Source: Scylla paramamosain
Taxonomy: Eukaryota > Arthropoda > Malacostraca > Decapoda > Portunidae
DNA: 64,000 nucleotides
NCBI RefSeq assembly: GCF_035594125.1
Contig: NC_087151.1
Location: 23,295,079-23,359,078, forward strand
Direction of reading: 5' to 3'
Below the pieces are notes generated by a model. That model did not search any database and was not told the origin of the DNA. It worked only from the letters and a program-made list of their open reading frames with translations. The position numbers and the translations under genes are program-made. Positions 1 through 13,371 of this stretch are shown here, one piece after another; positions within the stretch are counted from its first letter, which is position 1; every line of letters starts with the position of its first letter.

Positions 1-152
1 TATAATTTAATTTCCATACATTGGCTACTTTGCATGTGTTTCCGCATTTCGTTACCTGAGAAACTGAAAAATACTTAAAGCACACGTTTTTGGAAATATT
101 TCTCTGTTTCTACAAAAAGGGTTACTTGTATGCATTTTGGCATTTTGGTATT
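1..152 (-). repeat. Satellite monomers, minus orientation, running into the gap
   Basis: This short stretch carries the conserved satellite words in reverse orientation: a GCATTTTGGCATTTTGGTA-like core at 130-151 and a CACGTTTTTGGAAATAT-like segment near 82-100. It belongs to the roughly 96-bp satellite that fills most of the window. Its orientation is opposite to the array that follows the gap, so the join across the gap should not be trusted. Confidence 0.8.
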
Positions 153-252
153 NNNNNNNNNNNNNNNNNNNNNNNNNNNNNNNNNNNNNNNNNNNNNNNN
201 NNNNNNNNNNNNNNNNNNNNNNNNNNNNNNNNNNNNNNNNNNNNNNNNNNNN
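153..252. other. Assembly gap of exactly 100 N
   Basis: One hundred consecutive N, the conventional length for a gap of unknown size. It lies at the outer end of the left arm of the giant inverted repeat. To its left is satellite in minus orientation; to its right a LINE reverse-transcriptase gene begins abruptly mid-coding. The matching right arm shows about 520 bp more LINE coding sequence (14,166-14,688), which is presumably what the gap hides. Confidence 0.98.
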
Positions 253-1050
253 GAGCAAAGTTGGTATTATTCAATGCCTCAAAAACTCAATTCCTCCATC
301 TGTCAATTCGACACAACCTTCCAGACAACTATCCCCTCTTCTTCAATGACACTCAACTGTCCCCCTCTTCTACACTGAACATCCTTGGTCTGTCCTTTAC
401 TTATAATCTGAACTGGAAACTTCACATCTCATCTCTAGCTAAAACAGCTTCTATGAAGTTAGGTGCTCTGAGACGTCTCCGCCAGTTTTTCTCACCCCCC
501 AGCTGCTAACTCTGTACAAGGGCCTTATCCATCCATGTGTGGAGTATGCTTCACATGTCTGGGGGTGTTCCACTCATACTGCTCTTTTAGACAGGGTGGA
601 ATCAAAATCTTTTCGTCTCATCAACTCCTCTCCTCTAACTGACTGTCTTCAGCCTCTCTCTCACCGCCGCAATGTTGCATCTCTAGCTGTCTTCTACCGC
701 TATTTTCATGCTAACTGCTCTTCTCATCTTGCTAACTGCATGCCTCCCCTTCTTCCGCGGCCTCCCTGCACAAGACTTTCTTCTTTCTCTCACCCCTATT
801 CTGTCCACCTCTCTAACGCAAGAGTTAACCAGTATTCTCAATCATTCATCCCTTTCTCTGGTGAACTCTGGAATTCAATGCCTGCTTCTGTATTTCCACT
901 TTCCTATGACTTGAATTCGTTCAAAAGGGAGGTTTCAAGACACTTATTTATCAATTTTTGACATTTCAGTGGGCATTTTTTTTATTAGATTTTTGTTGCC
1001 CTTGGCCAGTGTCCTTCCTACGTATAAAAAAATAAAAAAAATATTGCGAT
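253..1050 (+). mobile_element. Jockey-like non-LTR retrotransposon, 3' end (RT C-terminus and 3' UTR)
   Basis: The 3' part of a LINE that encodes a reverse transcriptase. Coding remnants run 253-961. The first half is broken into two frames (a stop near 507); the second half reads continuously at 539-961. Recognisable family words are the post-catalytic segment with [14 protein letters not shown], the VEYASHVWG segment and the C-terminal SFIPFSGELWNSMP segment. The 3' UTR contains a TTGCCCTTGGCCAGTGTCCT block that recurs in the copy near 60.32 kb, followed by an A-rich tail at about 1,026-1,045, after which satellite resumes. The catalytic motifs are missing because of the gap. The copy at 13,372-14,688 is its inverted partner. 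It is not functional. Assignment to a jockey-type clade rests on domain appearance only. Confidence 0.85.
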
Positions 1051-4000
1051 TTTTTTTTTTTTTCAGTTTTTGAACTTCTGATGTACCAAAACGTAAATGG
1101 CATACAAAACACACTTTATGAAATGCTAAAATGCATGAAAAGTACCACATGCGGAAACAAAAAGACATTACGAGAAACACGTATTACTCATATGAGAGTT
1201 TTTGAGCTTCTTAGGTAACAAAACGCTAAAAGGCAGGAATAGTATGTTATATTGAGAAACAGAACCACTTTACCAAACACGTGTATTTTGAGTGTATTTA
1301 ACATTGTTAGGTACTAAAAACAAAAAATGCATGGAAAGCACCCTCTATGGGGAAAGGAAACTAGATTTCAAGAAACGAGTATTTTGAGTGTAAGCGTGTT
1401 AGGCACCAAAACGCTAAAAAGCATCTAAAACACCCTATATGGAAAGAAAAAGAAAATTACCAAAATAGTGTATTTTCAGTGTTTCTGAACTACTTACGTA
1501 CCAAACCGCTAAAACGCATGCAGATCACTCTATATAAAGTAAGACAATAACATTACGAAAAACAGGTATTTTGTATGTTTTTTTTTTTTTAGCTTGCTAT
1601 GTACAAAAACGTCAAAAACGTACTTCTATATGATGAATCGAGAAAAAACATTACAAGAAACGTCCATTATGAGTGTTTTTGAGCTTATTAGGTACTAAAA
1701 CACGAAAACGCATGAGTAACACTCTATATGTAAAAAAAATAATAAAAGTAAAACAGAACATTACCAGAACCGTATAATTTAAGTGTATTTCACTTTGTTA
1801 GATACCAAAATGCCAAAATGCATGCAAAGAACACGTTTTTTGGTCATGTTCTGTTTCTTTTTATAGAGTGTTGTTCATGCGTTTTAGCCTTTTGATACCT
1901 AAGAAGCTCTAAAACACTTTTAATACACGTTTCTCGTGATGTGTTTTCGTTGCCCTTGCCCGTTTCTATGCATATTGGCGTTTATCTATGTAACCTTCTC
2001 AACATAATTTATTTTTTTTTTTCATAAAGGGCGTTTTACACGCATTTTAGCATTTTGGTATGTAAGGCGTAAAAAAAAAAAAAAAACTAAAAAGACACTT
2101 TCTTGGTATTTTTCCCCTATATTTGGTGTTTTCCATGTTTTTTTTCAGCTTTTCAGCATTTCAACACTCTCTTAAACACTCAAAAGATACTTTTTTTTTT
2201 TGGGGGGGGGGGATATCTTGTATCCTTACCCCTTATAGGATGATTTACAAAACACCCTTTATAGAGGGACACAATAACTTTACCAAAAACGTGTATTTTC
2301 AGTGTTTATGAGCTTGTTACGTACGAAACCGCTACAAAAGAACATTACGAGAGACGTGTATTTTGAGTGTTTTTGAGCTTCTTAGGCACCAAAACGTGTA
2401 AATAGCACTATGTGGAGAAACAGAACAACATTACAAAAAATATGTATTTATAGTGTTTTTCACATAGCTAGAAAAAAAAAAAGCGCCAAAATGCAAGCAT
2501 AACACCCTCTATTTTGAAATAAAACGACATTACAAGAAACGTATCTTATAATTATTTTTGTGCATGTTAGACAACAAAACGCGAAAAAGTATGGAAAGCA
2601 CGTTATATTGGAAAACAAAACATTATCAAAAACGTTCCTTTTCAATGTTTTTGACGTACTTACCTACCAAAATGCTAAAACGGATATAAAACCCTCTTCA
2701 TTGAGACACAGAGTAACATTACCAAAAACATTACAAATTTATTACGTACATAATCGCTAAAATGCATGCAAAGTACCCGGTATGGGAAAACGAAAGAACA
2801 TTACGAGAAACGTGTATAAGCAGTGTTTTTGAGCTTCTTAGGTACCAAAACTCGAGAATGCGTTGAATAACCCTCTATGTGGAGAGTTAGAACATTACCA
2901 AAAACGTGTATTTTGAGTGTGTTTTACATTGTTAGATACCAAACTGACAAAACACATGCAAACCACTCTATATAGGAAAACGAAGCGACATTACCAAAAA
3001 CGTGTTTTTTTTTTCTTTTTAGCGTTTTATGCACCAAAACAATAAAAATGCTTGGAAAGTGCTCTACAAAACAACATTACAAAAAAGGTGTCTTTTGTGT
3101 GTTTTTGCAAAACATTCATTATGGAGAAACAGAATACCATTATCAAAAATGTGTATTACGATGATTTTTCAGATTGTTAGGTACATAAACAGCAAAATGC
3201 ATGCAATGGACCTTATATGATGAAAGATAACAATATTAATTATAATAATATTGCATTATTAACACACACGTATTATGAATTATTCAACCTTAGCTAACAA
3301 AATTCTCAACAACACTATATGTAGAAACAGAACAACATTACTAAAAACGTGTGTTATGAGTGTTAGTAGCATTGGTATGTACAAAAACGCGAAAATTCAT
3401 GCAAAGTGTCTCATATGGAATAACGAAAAGGCATTACGAAAAAATATATTGATGTATTATGAGAGCTTTTGAGCTTTTTAGGTTCCAAAACGCAAAAAAA
3501 ACACTTTAATAGCGTTATATATGAAAAAAAAAAAAACTGAACATTACCAAAAAACATGTATTTTGAGTGTTTTTTGCATTGTTAGGTACCAAAGTGACAA
3601 AATGCATGCAAAGCACTCCATATGGGGAAAATAAACGATATTTCCAGAAACATCTCTTTTGAGTGTATATGAACATGTTAAGCACCAAACCCTAAAATGC
3701 ATAGAAATCACTCTGAATGGTAATACCAAACAATTTTACAAAAAACGTATCCTTTGAGTGTTTTTAGCTTCTTACGTAGTGAAATGCTAAAACGCATGCA
3801 AAACACACTTTATGGAGAAAGAATAGCATTACCAAAAAGAAGTGTTTTGAACCTTTTTAGCTTGTTACATACAAAAACGATAAAATTCATGGAAAGAACC
3901 CTATTTGAGGTAATGAAAAAATCATTGCTAGAGATATGTATTATGAGTGCTTTGGATCGTCTTAGGTACTAAAACGCTAAAACGCATGAATAGCACTCTA

Positions 4001-4309
4001 TCTCGGATAGAGAACAATATTATCAAATGTTTTTTTTTTTAACATTCTTAAATACCGAAACGCCGAAAAGCATGCAAAGCACCCTTAATTGTGAGCTGAA
4101 ATATTGTTTACATAAACATGTCTTTTTGAATGTCCTTTGAAGGCACGAAAACACTAAAAAGCATTGAAAAAACTCAATATGGGAAAAAAAATACTAAAAC
4201 GTGTCTTTTGAGTGTTTTTTAGGTATTTACGTACTGAAACGCTAAAACACTTGCAAAACACCTTTTATAGGGAAACAATAATAACTTTAATAAAAACGTG
4301 CATTTTCTG

Positions 4310-4340
<31 letters not shown>

Positions 4341-6666
4341 TCTTACGTAAAAAAATCGCAAATATATATTAAAAGTGCACTTCATCACGAAAATAAAGAA
4401 CATTATGAGAGATGTATATTTTTAGTGTTTTTGAGCTTCTTTTTGAGCTATGTACCAAAACGCTCAAACACATGAATAATTAAGAATACAAAAAAAAAGT
4501 GTATTTTGTGTGTTTTTAACATCATTAGATAACAAAACGCGAAAAAGCATGCAAGGCAACCTCTACAGTGAAACGAAACGACTTTACAGGAAAAGTATCC
4601 TATAAGTGTTTTTGTGCATGTTTGACAATAAAACGTTAAAAAGCATCGAAAGCACCCGATATGGGTAAACAAAATAACATTACCAAAAAACGTTCCTTTT
4701 GAGTGTTTTTGGGATATTTAACTAACAAAACCCTAAAACGCATGCAAAACCCCTTTATTGAGATACAGAGTAACATTACCAAAAACAAGTATTTTAAGTG
4801 TTTTAAGCTTGCAAAGTACACTACATCGCGAAACTAAGGAACATTACGAGAAACGTGTATTTTTTATATTTTTGAGCTTCTTAGGTACCAAAACACTGAA
4901 ACGCACGAATAACACTCTATACGGAGAAACAGAATAACAATACAAAAATGAAACAGGGGAAGAATGGGGAAACAAGAGGACCCTAGGAATAACTTGTTTT
5001 AGGAGTGTTTTTGAGCTTCTTAGTACCAAAAAAAAAAGCAAAAAAGCATTGAATAACATTTGATATAGAGAAACAACAATATTACCAAAGATGTGTATTT
5101 TGAGTGATTTTTTTTTTTTTTTACACTGTTAAGTACCAAAACGCCAAAATGCATGCAATGTGCCCTATATGAGAAAAAAAGAAACGACATTGAGTGAAAC
5201 GTATCTTTTGAGTATTTTTTGTGTTACAAAGCAAAACTCTAAAAAATCTTGGAAAGCATCCTATATGGGAAAACAAAAAAAGTCTTTTGATTTTTTTTTT
5301 TGGGGGGGAAGCTGCATATGTACCAAAATACTAAAACGCACGGAAAACACCCTTTGTGGAGACACAAATTAACATTACCAAGTATTTTTACTTAAGAAGA
5401 TATTACAAGTGTTTTTAATGTTTTTGAGCTTGTTGCGTACATAAACGTCAAAATGCATGCAAACAACCTATATGGGGTGACAAAATGACATTACGAAAAA
5501 CGTATATTAAGAATAATTTTGAGCTTCTGAAGTACCAAAATGCTAAAAAGCATGAATAGCTCTCTACATGGACAAATAGAGCAACACTACCATAAAACAT
5601 GTATTTTTAAGTGCATTTCCCATTGTCTTATACCAAAATGTTAAAATGTATGTAAAGCATCGTATATGGGGAAAGGAAACGACATTCTAAGAAACGTGTT
5701 TGTTGAGTGATTATGGCATGTTTAGATACCAAAAAAGCTAGACAGCATTGAAAGTATCCTATGTGGAAGAACACTACATCATTATCAAATTCTTCTCTTT
5801 TCGATGTTTTTAAGTTACTTACGTACCAAAAAGCTAAAACGCAGGCAAAACACCCTTTATGGAAAAACAGTATAAGTTTACCCAAAAAAAAACGGTATTT
5901 TCAGAGGTTTTGAGCTTGTTACGTACAAAAATTCTAAAATGCATGGAAAGTACTCTATATGGGGAAAGAAAATAATATTAAGAGAAACGTGTGTAATGAG
6001 AGTTATTAAGCCTCTTTCGTACCAAAACATTAAAAGGCATCAATAGCATTCTGTATAGCGAAATAAAACTTCATTACCAAAGACGTGTATTTTGAATGTT
6101 TTTCCCATTGTTAGTTACCAAATTCCAAAATGCATGCAAAGTCACCTACATGGGGAAAGGAAACGGCATTAACACAAACGTGTCTTTTGTGATTTCATTA
6201 AGTGTGTTAAACTTAAATTTGTATTAAGTATGACAAGACACGATAAACGTTAAAAAAAAGCATGGATACCACCCTCTATGGAAAAATTAGACAATATTAG
6301 GAAAAACGTGTCTTTTCACCGTTTTTGAACCACTTATGTACGAAAACGCTAAAACGCATCCAAAACACCTGTTATAGTGAAACAAAATAACGTAACCCAA
6401 AAAGAAGTATTTTGAGTGTTTTTCACTTTGTTAGTTAGGTACCAAAACGTCAAAAAAGCATACAAAACAGCTTATATTGGGATACTAAATGAGATTTCCA
6501 GAAACATTTCTTTTGAGAGTTTATGAACGCGCTAGGAAGTAAAATACTAAAAAGCATGGAAAACACCTTATAAGTAAAAACAAAATAACTTCAACAAAAA
6601 TATCTCTTTTAAGTGTTTTGGGCTACTTATCAAAACGCTAAAACGTATGTAAAACGCCCTTCATGG
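253..6666 (+). repeat. Left arm of giant inverted repeat
   Basis: Read on the opposite strand, this segment reappears at 7,753-14,165; paired coordinates sum to about 14,417-14,421 along the whole length. It contains the LINE 3' end plus about 5.6 kb of satellite. By eye the arms are nearly identical but not perfect. Examples are a few extra bases near 12,881-12,887 relative to 1,535, a single change near 3,895 versus 10,528, and one in the LINE stop region (949 versus 13,470). The arms are separated by about 1.09 kb. Confidence 0.93.
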
Positions 6667-7741
6667 AAAAACAGTATATTTCTAATAAAAACGTGTATTT
6701 GGAGTGTTTTTGAGCTTGTTACGTAGAAAAATGCCAAAAATGCGTGGAAAGTACTTTTTATGAGGAAAGGAGAAGACATTACGAGAAACTTGTGCTAAGA
6801 GAGCTTTTGAGCTTCTCAGGTACCAAAACGCTAAAAAAGCATGAATAGCACTGTTCATGGAGGAGCAACAACAACAAAAAAAAGTTATATTTTGAATGTG
6901 TTTTACATTGTTAGATACCAAAACGCCAAAATGCATAGAAAGCATCCCATATGGAGAAAGAAAACGAGATTTCAAAAAACGTGGCTTTCGAGTGTTAGCA
7001 AGCGTGCTAGGCATCGAAACGCTAAAAAGCATCCTATATGCTATACGCTAAAAAGCACCCTATATGAGAAAACAAAAGAACATTACTAAAAACGAAAAAC
7101 CCGTATTACGAGTGTTTTTGAGCTTATTAGGTACCAAAACATTCATATGCATGCATGTTTCTCCATTTGGAAAAACAGAAAAAATATTACCAAAACATGT
7201 ATTTTACGTGTATTTCACATTGTTAGTTTCTTTCGAGTGTTTTTGAGCTACTTACATACCAAAACGCTATAACGCATGCAAAACACGTTTTATCTAGAAA
7301 CATAATAACATTATCAAAAACAAGAGTTTTAATTTTTTTTTTTTTTTAGCTTGTTACGTAGACAAACGCCAAAATGCATGCAAAGTACCCTCTATGGAGA
7401 AACGAGAAAAATAAGAAAAAAAAAAAGTTACCAGAAACGTGTATTAGCAAAGGTTTTGAGCTTCTTGGACACCAAAACGCTAAAACGCATAAATACCACT
7501 TAATATGGAGAAACAGTACAACTTTAACAAGAATGTGTATTTTGATTGTATTTCACTTTGGTAGGTACCAAAACGCCAAACTGAATGCAAAGCACCCTTT
7601 ATGGGGGAAAGGAAGCGAGATTTCCAAAAACGTGTCTTTTTAGTATTTATGAGCGTGTTAGGTTCTAAAACGCTAAAAGGCAGGGACAAAACATAAGCAA
7701 TTTAACACGGGATTAGCGATCCTACAATACCCCTTTTAGTA
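1050..7741 (+). repeat. ~96-bp satellite array, plus orientation
   Basis: A continuous run of diverged monomers about 96 bp long. Each carries GTACCAAAACG, then a GCATGCA-like word, then a CTATATGG-like word, then ACATTACCAAAAACGTG, then TTTTGAGTGTTTTTGAGC. Five monomer types recur in order (A to E), for example A near 3,600, B near 3,695, C near 3,795, D near 3,880, E near 3,985 and the next A near 4,072. No gene is supported here; the short reading frames are chance openings in the repeat. Homopolymer T tracts (for example 4,310-4,337) interrupt some monomers. Confidence 0.92.
7576..7741 (+). repeat. 166-bp direct repeat, copy 1, at a satellite orientation switch
   Basis: The 166 bases are identical by eye to 15,262-15,427. 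The first part is ordinary satellite (type A monomer). The last 60 bp, containing ACACGGGATTAGCGATCC, are a strongly diverged monomer not seen elsewhere in the window. The left flank continues naturally from the plus array; immediately to the right the array flips to minus orientation. Confidence 0.93.
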
Positions 7742-10077
7742 ACTCAAAAATACCATGAAGGGCGTTTTACATACGTTTTAGCGTTTTGATAAGTAGCCCA
7801 AAACACTTAAAAGAGATATTTTTGTTGAAGTTATTTTGTTTTTACTTATAAGGTGTTTTCCATGCTTTTTAGTATTTTACTTCCTAGCGCGTTCATAAAC
7901 TCTCAAAAGAAATGTTTCTGGAAATCTCATTTAGTATCCCAATATAAGCTGTTTTGTATGCTTTTTTGACGTTTTGGTACCTAACTAACAAAGTGAAAAA
8001 CACTCAAAATACTTCTTTTTGGGTTACGTTATTTTGTTTCACTATAACAGGTGTTTTGGATGCGTTTTAGCGTTTTCGTACATAAGTGGTTCAAAAACGG
8101 TGAAAAGACACGTTTTTCCTAATATTGTCTAATTTTTCCATAGAGGGTGGTATCCATGCTTTTTTTTAACGTTTATCGTGTCTTGTCATACTTAATACAA
8201 ATTTAAGTTTAACACACTTAATGAAATCACAAAAGACACGTTTGTGTTAATGCCGTTTCCTTTCCCCATGTAGGTGACTTTGCATGCATTTTGGAATTTG
8301 GTAACTAACAATGGGAAAAACATTCAAAATACACGTCTTTGGTAATGAAGTTTTATTTCGCTATACAGAATGCTATTGATGCCTTTTAATGTTTTGGTAC
8401 GAAAGAGGCTTAATAACTCTCATTACACACGTTTCTCTTAATATTATTTTCTTTCCCCATATAGAGTACTTTCCATGCATTTTAGAATTTTTGTACGTAA
8501 CAAGCTCAAAACCTCTGAAAATACCGTTTTTTTTGGGTAAACTTATACTGTTTTTCCATAAAGGGTGTTTTGCCTGCGTTTTAGCTTTTTGGTACGTAAG
8601 TAACTTAAAAACATCGAAAAGAGAAGAATTTGATAATGATGTAGTGTTCTTCCACATAGGATACTTTCAATGCTGTCTAGCTTTTTTGGTATCTAAACAT
8701 GCCATAATCACTCAACAAACACGTTTCTTAGAATGTCGTTTCCTTTCCCCATATACGATGCTTTACATACATTTTAACATTTTGGTATAAGACAATGGGA
8801 AATGCACTTAAAAATACATGTTTTATGGTAGTGTTGCTCTATTTGTCCATGTAGAGAGCTATTCATGCTTTTTAGCATTTTGGTACTTCAGAAGCTCAAA
8901 ATTATTCTTAATATACGTTTTTCGTAATGTCATTTTGTCACCCCATATAGGTTGTTTGCATGCATTTTGACGTTTATGTACGCAACAAGCTCAAAAACAT
9001 TAAAAACACTTGTAATATCTTCTTAAGTAAAAATACTTGGTAATGTTAATTTGTGTCTCCACAAAGGGTGTTTTCCGTGCGTTTTAGTATTTTGGTACAT
9101 ATGCAGCTTCCCCCCCAAAAAAAAAATCAAAAGACTTTTTTTGTTTTCCCATATAGGATGCTTTCCAAGATTTTTTAGAGTTTTGCTTTGTAACACAAAA
9201 AATACTCAAAAGATACGTTTCACTCAATGTCGTTTCTTTTTTTCTCATATAGGGCACATTGCATGCATTTTGGCGTTTTGGTACTTAACAGTGTAAAAAA
9301 AAAAAAAAATCACTCAAAATACACATCTTTGGTAATATTGTTGTTTCTCTATATCAAATGTTATTCAATGCTTTTTTGCTTTTTTTTTGGTACTAAGAAG
9401 CTCAAAAACACTCCTAAAACAAGTTATTCCTAGGGTCCTCTTGTTTCCCCATTCTTCCCCTGTTTCATTTTTGTATTGTTATTCTGTTTCTCCGTATAGA
9501 GTGTTATTCGTGCGTTTCAGTGTTTTGGTACCTAAGAAGCTCAAAAATATAAAAAATACACGTTTCTCGTAATGTTCCTTAGTTTCGCGATGTAGTGTAC
9601 TTTGCAAGCTTAAAACACTTAAAATACTTGTTTTTGGTAATGTTACTCTGTATCTCAATAAAGGGGTTTTGCATGCGTTTTAGGGTTTTGTTAGTTAAAT
9701 ATCCCAAAAACACTCAAAAGGAACGTTTTTTGGTAATGTTATTTTGTTTACCCATATCGGGTGCTTTCGATGCTTTTTAACGTTTTATTGTCAAACATGC
9801 ACAAAAACACTTATAGGATACTTTTCCTGTAAAGTCGTTTCGTTTCACTGTAGAGGTTGCCTTGCATGCTTTTTCGCGTTTTGTTATCTAATGATGTTAA
9901 AAACACACAAAATACACTTTTTTTTTTGTATTCTTAATTATTCATGTGTTTGAGCGTTTTGGTACATAGCTCAAAAAGAAGCTCAAAAACACTAAAAATA
10001 TACATCTCTCATAATGTTCTTTATTTTCGTGATGAAGTGCACTTTTAATATATATTTGCGATTTTTTTTACGTAAGA

Positions 10078-10109
<32 letters not shown>

Positions 10110-13100
10110 CAGAAAATGCACGTTTTTATTAAAGTTATTATTGTTTCCCTATAAAAGGTGTTTTGCAAGTGTTTTAGCGTTTCAGTACGTAAATACCTAA
10201 AAAACACTCAAAAGACACGTTTTAGTATTTTTTTTCCCATATTGAGTTTTTTCAATGCTTTTTAGTGTTTTCGTGCCTTCAAAGGACATTCAAAAAGACA
10301 TGTTTATGTAAACAATATTTCAGCTCACAATTAAGGGTGCTTTGCATGCTTTTCGGCGTTTCGGTATTTAAGAATGTTAAAAAAAAAACATTTGATAATA
10401 TTGTTCTCTATCCGAGATAGAGTGCTATTCATGCGTTTTAGCGTTTTAGTACCTAAGACGATCCAAAGCACTCATAATACATATCTCTAGCAATGATTTT
10501 TTCATTACCTCAAATAGGGTTCTTTCGATGAATTTTATCGTTTTTGTATGTAACAAGCTAAAAAGGTTCAAAACACTTCTTTTTGGTAATGCTATTCTTT
10601 CTCCATAAACTGTGTTTTGCATGCGTTTTAGCATTTCACTACGTAAGAAGCTAAAAACACTCAAAGGATACGTTTTTTGTAAAATTGTTTGGTATTACCA
10701 TTCAGAGTGATTTCTATGCATTTTAGGGTTTGGTGCTTAACATGTTCATATACACTCAAAAGAGATGTTTCTGGAAATATCGTTTATTTTCCCCATATGG
10801 AGTGCTTTGCATGCATTTTGTCACTTTGGTACCTAACAATGCAAAAAACACTCAAAATACATGTTTTTTGGTAATGTTCAGTTTTTTTTTTTTTTCATAT
10901 ATAACGCTATTAAAGTGTTTTTTGCGTTTTGGAACCTAAAAAGCTCAAAAGCTCTCATAATACATCAATATATTTTTTCGTAATGCCTTTTCGTTATTCC
11001 ATATGAGACACTTTGCATGAATTTTCGCGTTTTTGTACATACCAATGCTACTAACACTCATAACACACGTTTTTAGTAATGTTGTTCTGTTTCTACATAT
11101 AGTGTTGTTGAGAATTTTGTTAGCTAAGGTTGAATAATTCATAATACGTGTGTGTTAATAATGCAATATTATTATAATTAATATTGTTATCTTTCATCAT
11201 ATAAGGTCCATTGCATGCATTTTGCTGTTTATGTACCTAACAATCTGAAAAATCATCGTAATACACATTTTTGATAATGGTATTCTGTTTCTCCATAATG
11301 AATGTTTTGCAAAAACACACAAAAGACACCTTTTTTGTAATGTTGTTTTGTAGAGCACTTTCCAAGCATTTTTATTGTTTTGGTGCATAAAACGCTAAAA
11401 AGAAAAAAAAAACACGTTTTTGGTAATGTCGCTTCGTTTTCCTATATAGAGTGGTTTGCATGTGTTTTGTCAGTTTGGTATCTAACAATGTAAAACACAC
11501 TCAAAATACACGTTTTTGGTAATGTTCTAACTCTCCACATAGAGGGTTATTCAACGCATTCTCGAGTTTTGGTACCTAAGAAGCTCAAAAACACTGCTTA
11601 TACACGTTTCTCGTAATGTTCTTTCGTTTTCCCATACCGGGTACTTTGCATGCATTTTAGCGATTATGTACGTAATAAATTTGTAATGTTTTTGGTAATG
11701 TTACTCTGTGTCTCAATGAAGAGGGTTTTATATCCGTTTTAGCATTTTGGTAGGTAAGTACGTCAAAAACATTGAAAAGGAACGTTTTTGATAATGTTTT
11801 GTTTTCCAATATAACGTGCTTTCCATACTTTTTCGCGTTTTGTTGTCTAACATGCACAAAAATAATTATAAGATACGTTTCTTGTAATGTCGTTTTATTT
11901 CAAAATAGAGGGTGTTATGCTTGCATTTTGGCGCTTTTTTTTTTCTAGCTATGTGAAAAACACTATAAATACATATTTTTTGTAATGTTGTTCTGTTTCT
12001 CCACATAGTGCTATTTACACGTTTTGGTGCCTAAGAAGCTCAAAAACACTCAAAATACACGTCTCTCATAATGTTCTTTTGTAGCGGTTTCGTACGTAAC
12101 AAGCTCATAAACACTGAAAATACACGTTTTTGGTAAAGTTATTGTGTCCCTCTATAAAGGGTGTTTTGCAAATCATCCTATAAGGGGTAAGGATACAAGA
12201 TATCCCCCCCCCCCCCAAAAAAAAAGTATCTTTTGAGTGTTTAAGAGAGTGTTGAAATGCTGAAAAGCTGAAAAAAACATGGAAAACACCAAATATAGGG
12301 GAAAAATACCAAGAAAGTGTCTTTTTAGTTTTTTTTTTTTTTACGCCTTACATACCAAAATGCTAAAATGCGTGTAAAACGCCCTTTATGAAAAAAAAAA
12401 AAAATTATGTTGAGAAGGTTACATAGATAAACGCCAATATGCATAGAAACGGGCAAGGGCAACGAAAACACATCACGAGAAACGTGTATTAAAAGTGTTT
12501 TAGAGCTTCTTAGGTATCAAAAGGCTAAAACGCATGAACAACACTCTATAAAAAGAAACAGAACATGACCAAAAAACGTGTTCTTTGCATGCATTTTGGC
12601 ATTTTGGTATCTAACAAAGTGAAATACACTTAAATTATACGGTTCTGGTAATGTTCTGTTTTACTTTTATTATTTTTTTTACATATAGAGTGTTACTCAT
12701 GCGTTTTCGTGTTTTAGTACCTAATAAGCTCAAAAACACTCATAATGGACGTTTCTTGTAATGTTTTTTTTCGATTCATCATATAGAAGTACGTTTTTGA
12801 CGTTTTTGTACATAACAAGCTAAAAAAAAAAAAACACACAAAATACCTGTTTTTCGTAATGTTATTGTCTTACTTTATATACGAGTAGAGTGATCTGCAT
12901 GCGTTTTAGCGGTTTGGTACGTAAGTAGTTCAGAAACACTGAAAATACACTATTTTGGTAATTTTCTTTTTCTTTCCATATAGGGTGTTTTAGATGCTTT
13001 TTAGCGTTTTGGTGCCTAACACGCTTACACTCAAAATACTCGTTTCTTGAAATCTAGTTTCCTTTCCCCATAGAGGGTGCTTTCCATGCATTTTTTGTTT

Positions 13101-13371
13101 TTAGTACCTAACAATGTTAAATACACTCAAAATACACGTGTTTGGTAAAGTGGTTCTGTTTCTCAATATAACATACTATTCCTGCCTTTTAGCGTTTTGT
13201 TACCTAAGAAGCTCAAAAACTCTCATATGAGTAATACGTGTTTCTCGTAATGTCTTTTTGTTTCCGCATGTGGTACTTTTCATGCATTTTAGCATTTCAT
13301 AAAGTGTGTTTTGTATGCCATTTACGTTTTGGTACATCAGAAGTTCAAAAACTGAAAAAAAAAAAAAAAAT
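7742..13371 (-). repeat. ~96-bp satellite array, minus orientation
   Basis: The satellite array of the right arm of the giant inverted repeat. It is the reverse complement of about 1,050-6,666, with the same monomer order and the same homopolymer interruptions, for example A tracts at 10,080-10,110 mirroring T tracts at 4,310-4,337. No gene is supported. Confidence 0.92.

Noticed and set aside
3600..4072. CENP-B-box-like motif in the satellite monomer
   Set aside because: I looked for the TTCG....A..CGGG pattern by eye and found no consistent match in the monomers.
1050..13371. Dozens of 60-100-residue frames in the satellite
   Set aside because: Similar frames recur because the monomers are similar; codon structure is not preserved between copies, and homopolymer indels shift them freely.
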